From assembly GCF_023544465.1 (NCBI RefSeq), contig NZ_JALPVL010000001.1, forward strand, positions 949,973 to 1,013,972: a stretch of DNA of 64,000 nucleotides, written 5' to 3'. The position numbers and the translations under genes were made by a program. Of this stretch, positions 19,726-28,397 are shown piece by piece. Below the pieces are notes generated by a model that was not told the origin of the DNA, made no database searches, and worked only from the letters and a program-made list of their open reading frames with translations. Origin of the DNA: Paractinoplanes maris (GTDB taxonomy: Bacteria; Actinomycetota; Actinomycetes; Mycobacteriales; Micromonosporaceae). Each line of letters starts with the position of its first letter. Position 1 is the first letter of the stretch.

Positions 19726-20511
19726 TTACGCCGTGACGACGTGAACTCCAGCCTCCCGGAAACGGGCGACCACCTCGGCCGAGGCCCCGGAGTCGGTCAC
19801 CAGCGTCTCGATCTTGGTGATCGGGCAGATCCGGGCGAAGGCGTGACCGCCCAGCTTGGACGAGTCGGCGATCACGACGACCCGCTTGGCCCGGGCGACC
19901 ATGAGGCTGTTCATCGCGGCTTCGCCCTCGTGGTGCGAGGCCGCGCCCAGCTCGACGTCGACCGCGTCCACGCCGAGCAGCACGATGTCGAGGGTGACCT
20001 CCTTGAGCAGCGCGCCGCCGAGCGGCCCGACCACCTCGAAGGACTGCGGGCGCACCACGCCGCCGGCCACGACGATCTTCATCCGCGAGCGGACCAGCAG
20101 CTCGTTGGCGATGTTGAGCGCGTTGGTGACCACGGTGAGCTGGGAGCCCTCGCTGCCCGCGTTCAGATCGGGGCGTACGGCGAGAGCGCGCGCGACCTCG
20201 GTGACCGTGGTGCCGCCGTTGAGCCCGACGACCGTACCCGGGGTGACCAGGCCGGCCGCGGCCTCGCCGATGCGCTGCTTCTCGGCCGAGTGCTTGGCGC
20301 TCTTGTAGCGCAGCGGGAGATCGTACGAGACGCCGTTGGCCACCGCGCCGCCCCGGGTCCGGGTGATCATCTGCTGCTGGGCCAGCTGGTCGAAGTCACG
20401 GCGGATGGTGGCCTGCGAGACGTCGAGCCGCTCGGCCGCGTCCTCGACGCTGACCCGCCCGCTCTCGGCGAGTAACTCGAGCAGGGCATTCCACCGCGCG
20501 TACCGGTCCAC
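19726..20511 (-). CDS. DeoR-family transcriptional repressor of the amino-sugar locus
   Basis: About 261 residues. The N-terminal DeoR HTH is 'RYARWNALLELLAESGRVSVEDAAERLDVSQATIRRDF', followed by 'TRTRGGAVA'. The C-terminal sugar-phosphate sensor of the DeoRC/ISOCOT fold has 'VGLNGGTTVTEVARAL', 'VLLGVDAVDVELGA' and 'VIADSSKLG'. I place the start at GTG 20511 because GGGGAG lies five bases upstream; the 14 residues before it (MCTLLSRNVQ...) look non-coding. Divergent from SIS-ROK-nagA, so it most likely senses an amino-sugar phosphate and represses them. Confidence 0.92.
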   Translation of the reverse strand: MDRYARWNALLELLAESGRVSVEDAAERLDVSQATIRRDFDQLAQQQMITRTRGGAVANGVSYDLPLRYKSAKHSAEKQRIGEAAAGLVTPGTVVGLNGGTTVTEVARALAVRPDLNAGSEGSQLTVVTNALNIANELLVRSRMKIVVAGGVVRPQSFEVVGPLGGALLKEVTLDIVLLGVDAVDVELGAASHHEGEAAMNSLMVARAKRVVVIADSSKLGGHAFARICPITKIETLVTDSGASAEVVARFREAGVHVVTA

Positions 20512-20641
20512 CCAGACTCCCCGCTGCACGTTCCGTGATAAGAGTGTGCACATTAGTGCGCGAAAGCCCGGGAAGCAAAGATCGGCCCTGCGCGGTGCGG
20601 CGGCGATGGTTGCGTCGGCGCCGGGCTTCCACGCAGAATGA

Positions 20642-20667
20642 CGCTCGAAAGTACCGGGTACCGAGCG
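20642..20667. promoter_or_regulatory. Candidate operator of the DeoR-type repressor
   Basis: CGCTCG, 14 bases, CGAGCG form a perfect inverted repeat, with GTACCGGGTAC nested inside as a second dyad. It is 30 bases upstream of the SIS start, within the divergent intergenic space, where a repressor would block the catabolic promoter. Confidence 0.45.
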
Positions 20668-20697
20668 CTTATGCGCACGCGGTGTGAAGGGTGGCCC

Positions 20698-21618
20698 ATG
20701 ACATACGTCAAGGCGGAAATCGCCAGCCAGCCGGAGTGCTGGCGGAAGGCCGCGAAGCTGGCCGACGCCCCCGGCCTCCCGGCGCGGGGCGAGCGCGTCG
20801 CCGTGGTCGGCTGCGGCACCTCCTGGTTCATGGCCAAGGCGTACGCGTCGTTGCGGGAGCAGACCGGTCAGGGGGAGACCGACGCGTTCCAGGCCTCCGA
20901 GTTCCCGCGCCGCCGCCGCTACGACCGGGTCGTCGCGATCACCCGCTCGGGCACCACCACCGAGGTCCTCGACCTGCTCAACGATCTGGCCGGGGGCACG
21001 CCGACCACGGTGCTGACGGCCGACGAGTCGCAGCCGGCCGCACGCCTGGCCGACCAGACCGTGCTGCTCGACTTCGCCGACGAGCAGTCAGTGGTGCAGA
21101 CCCGCTTCGCCACCAGCACCCTGGCGCTGCTGCGGGCCCACCTGGGCGAGGACATCGAGGCGGCGGCCACCGACGCCGAGGTCGCGATCCGCCTGCCGCT
21201 GCCGGTGCACCCGGCACTGGCCGAGCAGATCACCTTCCTGGGCCGGGGCTGGACCGTCGGGCTGGCCGAGGAGGCGGCGCTGAAGTGCCGCGAGGCCGCC
21301 ATGTACTGGGCCGAGGCCTATCCGGCGATGGACTACCGGCACGGCCCGATCGCGATCGCCGCCCCGCGCCGGGTGGTGTGGGCGTTCGGTGACATCCCGA
21401 CCGGCCTGGCCGACGAGGTCGAGGCGACCGGCGCGCTCTTCGTGCACAGCCGCCACCACGGCGGGTATGCCGCGCTCGGCCGCTGGTGCGGCGGACGCGC
21501 ACCGCTCGACCCGATGGCCGACCTGATCGTGGCCCAGCGCGTGGCCGTCCTGCTGGCCACCAGCCAAGGCTTGAACCCGGATCACCCTCGCAACCTCACC
21601 CGCTCGGTAGTCCTGTAG
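20698..21618 (+). CDS. SIS-domain sugar isomerase/deaminase (AgaS/GlmS-C-like)
   Basis: 306 residues with two SIS halves: 'VAVVGCGTSWFMAKAYASL', 'AITRSGTTTEVLDLLNDL', then 'FLGRGWTVGLAEEAALKCREAAMYWAEAY' and 'DYRHGPIA', ending NPDHPRNLTRSVVL. This is the isomerase half of glucosamine-6-phosphate synthase without the glutaminase domain, as in AgaS/NagB-II-type deaminases. It probably deaminates glucosamine-6-phosphate (or the galacto isomer) to a ketose phosphate plus ammonia, after NagA. ATG 20698 has GAAGGGTGG six bases upstream. First gene of the operon with the ROK kinase and nagA. Confidence 0.9.
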   Translation: MTYVKAEIASQPECWRKAAKLADAPGLPARGERVAVVGCGTSWFMAKAYASLREQTGQGETDAFQASEFPRRRRYDRVVAITRSGTTTEVLDLLNDLAGGTPTTVLTADESQPAARLADQTVLLDFADEQSVVQTRFATSTLALLRAHLGEDIEAAATDAEVAIRLPLPVHPALAEQITFLGRGWTVGLAEEAALKCREAAMYWAEAYPAMDYRHGPIAIAAPRRVVWAFGDIPTGLADEVEATGALFVHSRHHGGYAALGRWCGGRAPLDPMADLIVAQRVAVLLATSQGLNPDHPRNLTRSVVL

Positions 21619-21620
21619 GC

Positions 21621-22607
21621 ATGAGCGACTGCACCGGAATGAGCGGAGCGGTTCGAGGGCCAGGAGGGCATGCCACGCCGGCTCAGCGCCGGGTGGTGGT
21701 CGCCCTGGATGTGGGCGGGACGGGCATGAAGTGCGCGCTGGTCCGCCCGGACGGGACGGTCCACCACACCGAGCGGCACCCCACCCAGGCCGAGCGCGGC
21801 CCGGAGGCGGTGCTCGGCACGATTCTCGACGTCGCCGAGGGACTGGCCGCAAAGGCCCGCGCCGACGGCCTCGAACCGGTGGCGGCCGGGGTGGCCGTGC
21901 CCGGCGTGGTCGACGAGGAACACGGCATCGCGGCCTGGTCGTCCAACATCGGCTTCCGGGACGTTCCGGTCCGGGCCCGCGTCGAGGAGAGACTCGCCGT
22001 GCCCGCCGTGCTCGGCCACGACGTCCGCGTGGGCGGCATGGCCGAGGCCCGTCTGGGCGGCGGCCGCGGACACCGGCACGTGCTGTTCGTCGCCATCGGC
22101 ACCGGCATCGCGGCCGCGCTGGTGGTCGGCGGGGCCGGCTACTCCGGGGCGCACGGCGCGGCCGGCGAGCTCGGCCACATCGTCGTCCGGCCCGGCGGCC
22201 CGCTCTGCCCCTGCGGGCAGCGGGGCTGCATGGAGTCCCTGGGCTCGGCCCGCGCGGTCGGGCTGCGCTACGCCGAGCTGGCCGGCGCCCCGGGCGCGAC
22301 CGCGCTCGACGTCGTCACCCGGGCCGGCCAGGGTGACGACCTGGCCCGTACGGTCTGGCGGGAGGCGATCGAGGCGCTGGCCGACGGCATGGTCACCGCG
22401 CAGGCGCTCTACGACGTGGGCGTGCTCGTGATCGGTGGCGGCCTGGCCGAGGCCGGCGACGCCCTGCTGCGGCCCCTGGAGGACGCGTTCCGGGAGCGGC
22501 TCACATTCCACCGCCCACCCGCGTTCGTCCGCGCCGGCCTGGGGGACGAAGCCGGTTGCATCGGCGCCGCCCTGCTGGCCCTCGACCACCTGGAGAAGCT
22601 GTCATGA
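21621..22607 (+). CDS. ROK-family sugar kinase (N-acetylglucosamine kinase-like)
   Basis: About 328 residues. ATP-binding motif 'VALDVGGTGMKCALV', catalytic region 'VLGHDVRVGGMAEARLGGG', and the ROK zinc signature 'GPLCPCGQRGCMES'. No HTH is present, so it is an enzyme and not a ROK repressor. It most likely phosphorylates N-acetylglucosamine (or another amino sugar) to the 6-phosphate for NagA. ATG 21621 lies two bases after the SIS stop; the SD is unclear and the first ~24 residues may be over-called. Its stop overlaps nagA by ATGA. Confidence 0.9.
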   Translation: MSDCTGMSGAVRGPGGHATPAQRRVVVALDVGGTGMKCALVRPDGTVHHTERHPTQAERGPEAVLGTILDVAEGLAAKARADGLEPVAAGVAVPGVVDEEHGIAAWSSNIGFRDVPVRARVEERLAVPAVLGHDVRVGGMAEARLGGGRGHRHVLFVAIGTGIAAALVVGGAGYSGAHGAAGELGHIVVRPGGPLCPCGQRGCMESLGSARAVGLRYAELAGAPGATALDVVTRAGQGDDLARTVWREAIEALADGMVTAQALYDVGVLVIGGGLAEAGDALLRPLEDAFRERLTFHRPPAFVRAGLGDEAGCIGAALLALDHLEKLS

Positions 22608-23698
22608 CCCGCATCGGCGGCCGGATCGTCCGGCCCGGCGCCGTCGTCGAGGGATACGTCGAGGTGGACGGGCCGGTGATCCTGTCGGTCGAGGCGGCCG
22701 GCGGCGCCGGGGACGACATCGTCGTGCCGGGCTTCGTCGACCTGCACTGCCACGGCGGCGGCGGGCACACGTTCACCACCGGCGACGTCGAGTCGGCGCG
22801 CGGGGCGGCCACCTTCCACCTGGGTCACGGCACCACGACCATGCTGGCCAGCCTGGTCAGCTCGTCGTTCGAGCTGATGCGGGACGCCACCGTGGCCTAC
22901 CGTCCGCTGGTCGAGGCCGGGATCCTCGGCGGCGTGCACTACGAGGGCCCCTATCTGTCCGGCGTGCGGTGCGGGGCGCAGAACCCGGAGTTCCTGCGCG
23001 ACCCGTCCCTCGACGAGCTGACCGCGCTGGTCAAGCTGGGCGAGGGCGCGGTCCGGCTGGTGACGATCGCTCCTGAGCTGCCCGGCGCCCTGGAGGCCAT
23101 CGCGTTCCTGCGCGAGCAGGGGGTGGCCGCCGCGGTCGGGCACACCGATGCCACGTACGAGCAGACCCTGGCCGGCGTCGAAGCCGGCGCCACCGTCGGC
23201 ACCCACCTGTTCAACGGCATGCGACCGCCGCACCACCGCGAGCCCGGACCGGTGGTCGGCCTGCTCGCCTCGCCGGTGGTCTGCGAGCTGATCGCCGACA
23301 ACATCCACCTGCATCCGGGCATGCTGGCCTTCGCGGTGCGGACGGCCGGGCCCGACAAAGCCGCGCTGATCACCGACGCGATCGAGGCCACCGGCATGGC
23401 CGACGGCACCTACGACCTGGGCGGTCAGCAGGTCGTCGTGGCCGACCGGGTGGCCCGGCTGGCCCGGGACGGCTCGATCGCCGGCAGCACGCTGACCATG
23501 GACCAGGCCCTGCGCAACACGGTCACCGCCGGCGTCGGGCTGGCCGAGGCGGTGGCCATGGCCTCGACCACCCCGGCCCGCGTGCTCGGCCTCGGCGACC
23601 AGGTGGGTGCTCTCGAGGCCGGGCTGCGAGCCGATCTCGTGGTGCTCTCGCCCGACCTGCGGGTCAAACGGGTGATGCGCTCCGGTCGCTGGGTGTGA
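22604..23698 (+). CDS. nagA: N-acetylglucosamine-6-phosphate deacetylase
   Basis: 364 residues, an amidohydrolase-fold enzyme that removes acetate from GlcNAc-6-P. Metal and catalytic motifs are 'VPGFVDLHCHGGGG', 'VHYEGPYLSG' (catalytic-site Glu), 'AAVGHTDATYEQ', 'THLFNGMRPPHHREPG', 'DNIHLHPGM' and 'LITDAIEATGM' (catalytic Asp). Length and motif order are normal. It starts at ATG 22604, overlapping the kinase stop by four bases. It ends 35 bases inside the convergent PAP2 gene. With the kinase and SIS protein it makes a full route from free GlcNAc to a glycolytic ketose phosphate. Confidence 0.96.
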   Translation: MTRIGGRIVRPGAVVEGYVEVDGPVILSVEAAGGAGDDIVVPGFVDLHCHGGGGHTFTTGDVESARGAATFHLGHGTTTMLASLVSSSFELMRDATVAYRPLVEAGILGGVHYEGPYLSGVRCGAQNPEFLRDPSLDELTALVKLGEGAVRLVTIAPELPGALEAIAFLREQGVAAAVGHTDATYEQTLAGVEAGATVGTHLFNGMRPPHHREPGPVVGLLASPVVCELIADNIHLHPGMLAFAVRTAGPDKAALITDAIEATGMADGTYDLGGQQVVVADRVARLARDGSIAGSTLTMDQALRNTVTAGVGLAEAVAMASTTPARVLGLGDQVGALEAGLRADLVVLSPDLRVKRVMRSGRWV

Positions 23699-24383
23699 AC
23701 CCGGCCGGCCGCTCCCAGCCGCGCAGTGCGGGCAGCGGCAGGCGGTCGAAGGGGATGCGCTCGATCAGGCGGGCCAGCACGACACCGAGCAGCAGGCCGG
23801 CGATCGAGTCGGTCAGCCAGTGGAAGCCGGTGTAGACGGTCGTGCAGAAAACGATCACCACCGGCGCCACCCGGAGCGCGTAGGTCTCGGCCCGGCTCAA
23901 CGGCCGGCGCAGGAGCGCGGCGATCAGGATGGCCAGCACGGCGTACCAGACCAGCGAGTTGCCCAGATGGCCCGAGGGATAGCTCATCGCGTAGCCGCCC
24001 TCGGCGTACGGGTTGTGCATGACCACCCGCTCCGGCCCGTCGAATCGCGGTGCGGCCCGGTCGGCCCAGATCTTCAGCGGGCCGATCGTCACGTAGGTCA
24101 GCACGAACGCCGCCACGAACGGGAACGCGGCCCGCGCCGACCGCGTCCGCCAGACCAGCAGCGCGCTGAGCAGAAGCGACAGCGGCATCAGGATCTGACC
24201 GCCCTGGCCCAGGTAGTTGAGCACGCGGGCGGTCCAATACGGCACCGGCGGCTGGTGGCTCAGCGACCAGTCGGCCACCCGCTCGTCCAGTCGCAGCAGG
24301 TGACCGCGCATCAGCGCCACGGTGATCACGACGAACGCCGCCACCAGGACGGCATCCAGCCACCAGCTCTTCTTCTCGGGCAC
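23664..24383 (-). CDS. PAP2-family membrane phosphatase
   Basis: About 239 residues with six TM segments. The phosphatidic-acid phosphatase signature is 'LKIWADRAAPRF' (KxxxxxxRP position), 'SYPSGHLGNS' (PSGH) and 'TGFHWLTDSIAG' (SRxxxxxHxxxD-like, with His and Asp kept). It hydrolyses lipid phosphates or undecaprenyl diphosphate at the outer face of the membrane; the exact lipid is unknown. I choose GTG 24383 (VPEKKSWWLDAV): it follows the protease stop by ten bases and matches the family start, although AAGAGG is unusually close to it. The upstream extension is out of context. Confidence 0.9.
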   Translation of the reverse strand: MPEKKSWWLDAVLVAAFVVITVALMRGHLLRLDERVADWSLSHQPPVPYWTARVLNYLGQGGQILMPLSLLLSALLVWRTRSARAAFPFVAAFVLTYVTIGPLKIWADRAAPRFDGPERVVMHNPYAEGGYAMSYPSGHLGNSLVWYAVLAILIAALLRRPLSRAETYALRVAPVVIVFCTTVYTGFHWLTDSIAGLLLGVVLARLIERIPFDRLPLPALRGWERPAGFTPSDRSASPV

Positions 24384-24393
24384 GCCTCTTAAG

Positions 24394-25869
24394 TTAGAGC
24401 AGCTTGCCCAGCTTGGCGGCGAGCAGGTCACCGCGGACGCCCGAGTTGGGGCAGCCGCCGAAGTGGTGCAGCGCCACGACCTTGTTCGTCGCGCGCGACA
24501 GCACCGGCGAGCCGGACGAGCCCCCCTCGGTGTCGCAGTAATAGGCCACGTCCGAGCCGGCCGCATACCCGTCGTAGCCCGGGTTGACCACCGCGCAGTT
24601 ACTGGCCTGCTCACCCAGCGACCCGGCGATCCGGGTCGGCTCGCCCGCCGGGTGCTGCGGGACGTAGAGGGGCTGGTTCTTGGCCGGCCGCTTGGTGTCC
24701 AGGGTCAGGTAGCCGAACTTCTGCACCGCCGCGAACTTGTCGACCGTGAACAGCGTGAAGTCGTACGTGCGGTCGGTCGCGATGACCTTGGAGCCCCAGA
24801 CCTTTGTCGGCTGGTAGACGTCGTACCCACCGCATTTCTCGCACTGATAGTTGAACCAGACCTCGGTGTTGTAGGCCTGGGCCGCGGTGGTGAAGCAGTG
24901 GTTGTTGGTGAGCATGCGGTTCTGCGTGCCGATCCGCCACCCGGTGCACAGCTCGGTGCCGTTGATCAGCAGCCGGGCGATAGCCTTCGACTTCGTGTAC
25001 GCCACCGGGTCGCTCGACCGGTAGCAGGCGGCGTCGGTCGACGTGTCCGACCCGCAGACCGATTCCTCCCGCCCGGTGCGACCCGGGGCGAGGAGCTGCT
25101 TCTCCGGTTGACGGTCCTGTTCCGTACGGCTGAAGCCGCGCGCCACCCGGTCGACGTCCACCCCGAGCGTGTCCGGCCGGTTGCCCACCTCGAGCGGGTT
25201 GCCGGCCGCGCGGTGCACCTCGAGCACGGCCGTGTCCCCGGTGACCGACATCGCCCAGCGATCCGACTCGGTGGACTCGGCCGGGGCGTCGTACCGGTAG
25301 CTCTCGGTGCCGTCGGCGTTCGTCACCGTCACGTAGTCGCCGGGCCGCAGCGCCATCCGGGCGAAGTGCAGCTTCACATAGGACGCTCCCGGGTATCGGA
25401 ACGTCTCCTGCTTGGGGCCGTCCTGATAGCCGAGCAGCTTGCGCACGCTGACCAGCTCGCCGACCTGCTGCCGGCCGCCCGCCGGGGCCGCGGAGGCCGA
25501 CTCGACCGGGCGTTCCGCGCTGCCCGCCTCGGGCGCCACCGACTCCGCCTCGGACCGCGCGGTGGTCGTGGTGCTCTCCGGCTCCTCCGGCTCCGGCGCC
25601 GGTCCGGAGCTCGACGGCGCCACGATCGGACCCGATCCGGGGGCCGGCGCCTCGCCCGACCGGGTCCGCGCCTGATCGGCCGAGTCCTGCCCCTGGTCGG
25701 CCGAGACCGGCGTCCGGGCGGCCGCGGCCGGTGCTTCGTGCCAGGAACCGACCGGCTTCCCGGCGCCGGCGGCCTGCCAGGCGGTGGCCCCGGCCGCGCC
25801 GGCCAGAACCAGGGCGGCACACGCCGCGATCGCCATGCCTGCCTTACGTCGACCGGTCTTCAGGGGCAC
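24394..25869 (-). CDS. Secreted trypsin-like serine protease
   Basis: 491 residues. Signal peptide 'MPLKTGRRKAGMAIAACAALVLAGAAGATA', a disordered Ala/Glu/Ser-rich pro-region to about 150, a beta-rich module with 'ASYVKLHFARMALRPGDYVTV', and then a chymotrypsin-fold domain. The triad is His in 'MLTNNHCF' (~323), Asp in 'YDFTLFTVD' (~372) and Ser in 'GGSSGSPVL' (~453). Several cysteines could form disulfides. It resembles lysyl-endopeptidase/Glu-specific secreted proteases of actinomycetes and myxobacteria. The start is GTG with a weak SD (GAGACA). Located ten bases before the PAP2 gene, so possibly cotranscribed. Confidence 0.9.
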   Translation of the reverse strand: MPLKTGRRKAGMAIAACAALVLAGAAGATAWQAAGAGKPVGSWHEAPAAAARTPVSADQGQDSADQARTRSGEAPAPGSGPIVAPSSSGPAPEPEEPESTTTTARSEAESVAPEAGSAERPVESASAAPAGGRQQVGELVSVRKLLGYQDGPKQETFRYPGASYVKLHFARMALRPGDYVTVTNADGTESYRYDAPAESTESDRWAMSVTGDTAVLEVHRAAGNPLEVGNRPDTLGVDVDRVARGFSRTEQDRQPEKQLLAPGRTGREESVCGSDTSTDAACYRSSDPVAYTKSKAIARLLINGTELCTGWRIGTQNRMLTNNHCFTTAAQAYNTEVWFNYQCEKCGGYDVYQPTKVWGSKVIATDRTYDFTLFTVDKFAAVQKFGYLTLDTKRPAKNQPLYVPQHPAGEPTRIAGSLGEQASNCAVVNPGYDGYAAGSDVAYYCDTEGGSSGSPVLSRATNKVVALHHFGGCPNSGVRGDLLAAKLGKLL

Positions 25870-25988
25870 TGTCTCAAACCGCCATTCGCGTCATATCCAG
25901 GACGTATGTACTAATCCGGCCTTCTTGCATCTGTGTAACGAGCCACGTGCGACCGCGACGCGCCGAGCGGAACGTGCACACTGGTTCC

Positions 25989-27209
25989 GTGCGCATCACT
26001 TCCGCAGTCGTCGACCCAGCACTGCTGGATCTGCCGTGGGAAATTCCGCTGGAGGATTGGCCGGCCGAGCACCTGGTCGCCCTGCCCCAGGGCATCTCGC
26101 GCCACATCGTGCGGTTCGTGAAGCTCAACGACGTCGTCTACGCGCTGAAAGAGACCCGCGAGCGGATCGCCGAGAAGGAGTACGACCTCCTGCGCGCGCT
26201 CGAGCGCATCGACTTCCCCGCCGTCGAGGCCGTCGCGATCGTCAACGACCGGGAGGACAAGGCCGGCGAAGCGCTCGAGACCGTGCTGATCACCCGGCAC
26301 CTGCAGTTCTCGCTGCCCTATCGCGCGCTCTTCTCGCACGTGCTGCGGCCCGACACGCTCAACCGCCTGCTCGACGCGCTGGCCGCCCTGGTGGTGCGCA
26401 TGCACCTCACCGGTTTCTCGTGGGGCGACTGCTCTTTGTCCAACACGCTGTTCCGGCGGGACGCCGGCGCGTTCGCGGCCTACCTGGTCGACGCCGAGAC
26501 CGGCAACCTCTATCCCAAGCTCTCCGAGGGCCAGCGCAGCGAGGACATCGAGATCCTGCGGCTCAACATCTTCGGCGAGCTGCTCGACCTCGAGGCGGCC
26601 GAGCTGCTGCACGAGTCGATCGACCCCGAGTCGGTGGTCGACGACATCGTGGCCCGTTACGAGCGGCTGTGGCACGAGGTCACCTACGAGCAGGAGGTGC
26701 CGCGCGACGCCCGGCACGACATCGAGCGGCGCATCCGGCGGCTCAACGAGCTCGGCTTCGACGTGGCCGAGGTCGACATGTCCACGGTGGACAAGGGCTA
26801 CCGCATCCGGCCCAAGGTCGTCGACGCCGGCTATCACACCCGGCGGCTGCTGCGCCTGACCGGACTCGACGCCGAGGAGAACCAGGCCCGTCAGCTGCTC
26901 AACGACCTCGACACCTACCGCGCCGAGAGTCTGCTGGTCGACGAGCAGCAGGCGGCCCACCGCTGGCTGACCGAGGTCTTCGAGCCGGTCGTCCGGGCCG
27001 TGCCGGTCTCGTTGCGGCGCAAGCTCGAGCCGCAAGAGATCTTCACCCAGGTCATCCAGCACAAGTGGCTGCTCTCCGAGCAGGCCGGCCGCGACGTGGG
27101 CATGGCCACCGCGGTGCAGTCCTACCTCACCGACGTGCTGGCCAAGAAGCCTGACGAGCAGGCCGTCCTCGGTGTCGAGGTCGGCTCACTGGCCGCCGGC
27201 GGGGTCTGA
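25989..27209 (+). CDS. DUF4032 protein with kinase-like core
   Basis: 406 residues. A Lys in 'VYALKETRERIAEKEYDLLRAL' and a catalytic-loop look-alike 'GFSWGDCSLSNTLFRRDAGAF' followed by 'YLVDAETGNLY' resemble the HRD/DFG region of lipopolysaccharide-kinase/aminoglycoside-phosphotransferase folds: 'GDxSLSNTL' and 'VDAET'. The C-terminal half is helical and specific to actinobacterial DUF4032. Function is not established; a phosphotransferase is plausible. The start is GTG 25989; no SD is visible and the transcript may be leaderless. Divergent from the trypsin-like protease. Confidence 0.88.
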   Translation: MRITSAVVDPALLDLPWEIPLEDWPAEHLVALPQGISRHIVRFVKLNDVVYALKETRERIAEKEYDLLRALERIDFPAVEAVAIVNDREDKAGEALETVLITRHLQFSLPYRALFSHVLRPDTLNRLLDALAALVVRMHLTGFSWGDCSLSNTLFRRDAGAFAAYLVDAETGNLYPKLSEGQRSEDIEILRLNIFGELLDLEAAELLHESIDPESVVDDIVARYERLWHEVTYEQEVPRDARHDIERRIRRLNELGFDVAEVDMSTVDKGYRIRPKVVDAGYHTRRLLRLTGLDAEENQARQLLNDLDTYRAESLLVDEQQAAHRWLTEVFEPVVRAVPVSLRRKLEPQEIFTQVIQHKWLLSEQAGRDVGMATAVQSYLTDVLAKKPDEQAVLGVEVGSLAAGGV

Positions 27210-27349
27210 GGCGGGGCCCTCCCGCTGTTCGCCGCGCCGGTTGCCCCGTTCGCGGTCGTAGCCGGGCCGGAACCCGCCCCCGGGCCCGCTCGTTGCCTCC
27301 TCCGACGCTTCCCCCCGTTCTCGGGGTCGCTTCTGCCAGGAGGAGAACA

Positions 27350-28333
27350 GTGCGCAAATTGTGGTACGCCGGAGCGGCTCTCAGCGGCGGGATCATCCTG
27401 TTCGGCGCCTCCCCCGCGCAGGCCGATCTGCTGCCCGGCGTGGACGCCGCGGCCCAGCAGGCCGACGAGCGGCTCGCCGACCTGCTGGGGCAGAGCAACG
27501 GCGTCAATGTCGACAATCCGCTCGGCCACAGCACCCTGAAGGACACCGCCGCCGGCCAGAGCCCGGTCGCGCGGCTCAAGACCGGGCCGAACAGCCCTGA
27601 CCTCGACCCGTTGCTGCCCGGCGAACCCGGCGAACCCGGCGGCGCAACCGCCGGCGGACAGCGACGCGGCCTGGTGCCGCGGGAGTCGCGCGACGCCGAC
27701 GTTCCCCCGGCCGGCGTGGTGCGCCGCCCCGGTCGGACGCTGCCCCTCCAGGACCTGCCGATCTTTGGTTCGGGCGGTCTGCCGCTGCTCTCCGGTCTGA
27801 TGCCGAACGGCCAGGTGCGCGACTTCTCGGAGCGCCCGACGCGGCGCCAGGCCGAAAGGTTCGACGGCGGGGTGCCGCTGCTCGGCGGCCTCGGCGGCCT
27901 GTTCCCGGCCAACGACGGCCCGCGCACCCTCCCGGCCACCGGTGAGCCCGACGTCTCCGGCATGCCGGACGGCGGCGTAGCGATCCTGCCGGCCGCGAAG
28001 CCCACCACCGCGCCCACGGCTGACGCTCCGCCGGCCGCCGCCCAGGCGCCGGCCTCCTCCGCTTCCGCCGCCTCTGCCGCGTCCGCGTCCGCCCCCGCCT
28101 CCGCCGCCGCCTCCGCCGCCGAACGGCCGACCAAGACCGCCAAGCCCACCAAGGCGGCCAAGCCCGTGAAGCCCCACAAGCCGGCCAAGCCGAAGTCCGC
28201 GGCCACGCCCGACGACCCTCGCCTGCACGAGGAGCCGGTCGAGCCGGTCGACGCCGAAACGGACGAGCCCGAGCACCGCGAGTTCTCCTCCGAGGGCCGC
28301 CCGGTGGCCGGTGTGGACGAGCAGTACCAGTAG
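27350..28333 (+). CDS. Secreted Ala/Pro/Lys-rich protein of unknown function
   Basis: 327 residues. GTG 27350 follows a strong SD (GGAGGAGA). Signal peptide 'VRKLWYAGAALSGGIILFGASPAQA'. The mature part begins DLLPGVDAAAQQADERLADLLGQ and carries short motifs such as 'LPLLSGLMPNGQVRDF' and 'VPLLGGLGGLFP'. About residue 230 onward is low complexity: an Ala/Ser block (SSASAASAASASAPAS) and then Lys-Pro-Ala repeats (PTKTAKPTKAAKPVKPHK), ending acidic. The basic stretch could bind cell-wall polymers or DNA. No family is recognised. A strong terminator follows. Confidence 0.8.
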   Translation: MRKLWYAGAALSGGIILFGASPAQADLLPGVDAAAQQADERLADLLGQSNGVNVDNPLGHSTLKDTAAGQSPVARLKTGPNSPDLDPLLPGEPGEPGGATAGGQRRGLVPRESRDADVPPAGVVRRPGRTLPLQDLPIFGSGGLPLLSGLMPNGQVRDFSERPTRRQAERFDGGVPLLGGLGGLFPANDGPRTLPATGEPDVSGMPDGGVAILPAAKPTTAPTADAPPAAAQAPASSASAASAASASAPASAAASAAERPTKTAKPTKAAKPVKPHKPAKPKSAATPDDPRLHEEPVEPVDAETDEPEHREFSSEGRPVAGVDEQYQ

Positions 28334-28344
28334 TCCGGCAGCGA

Positions 28345-28379
28345 AAAGGCCCGCCCGGCAGGACGCCGGACGGGCCTTT
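28345..28379. terminator. Intrinsic terminator between convergent genes
   Basis: AAAGGCCCG, a C/A mismatch, CCGGC, a five-base loop, then the complementary arm ending CGGGCCTTT. It serves the secreted Ala/Pro/Lys-rich protein and, in the other direction, the subtilase gene. Confidence 0.85.
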
Positions 28380-28397
28380 CGTATCTGGTGCTGCTTG

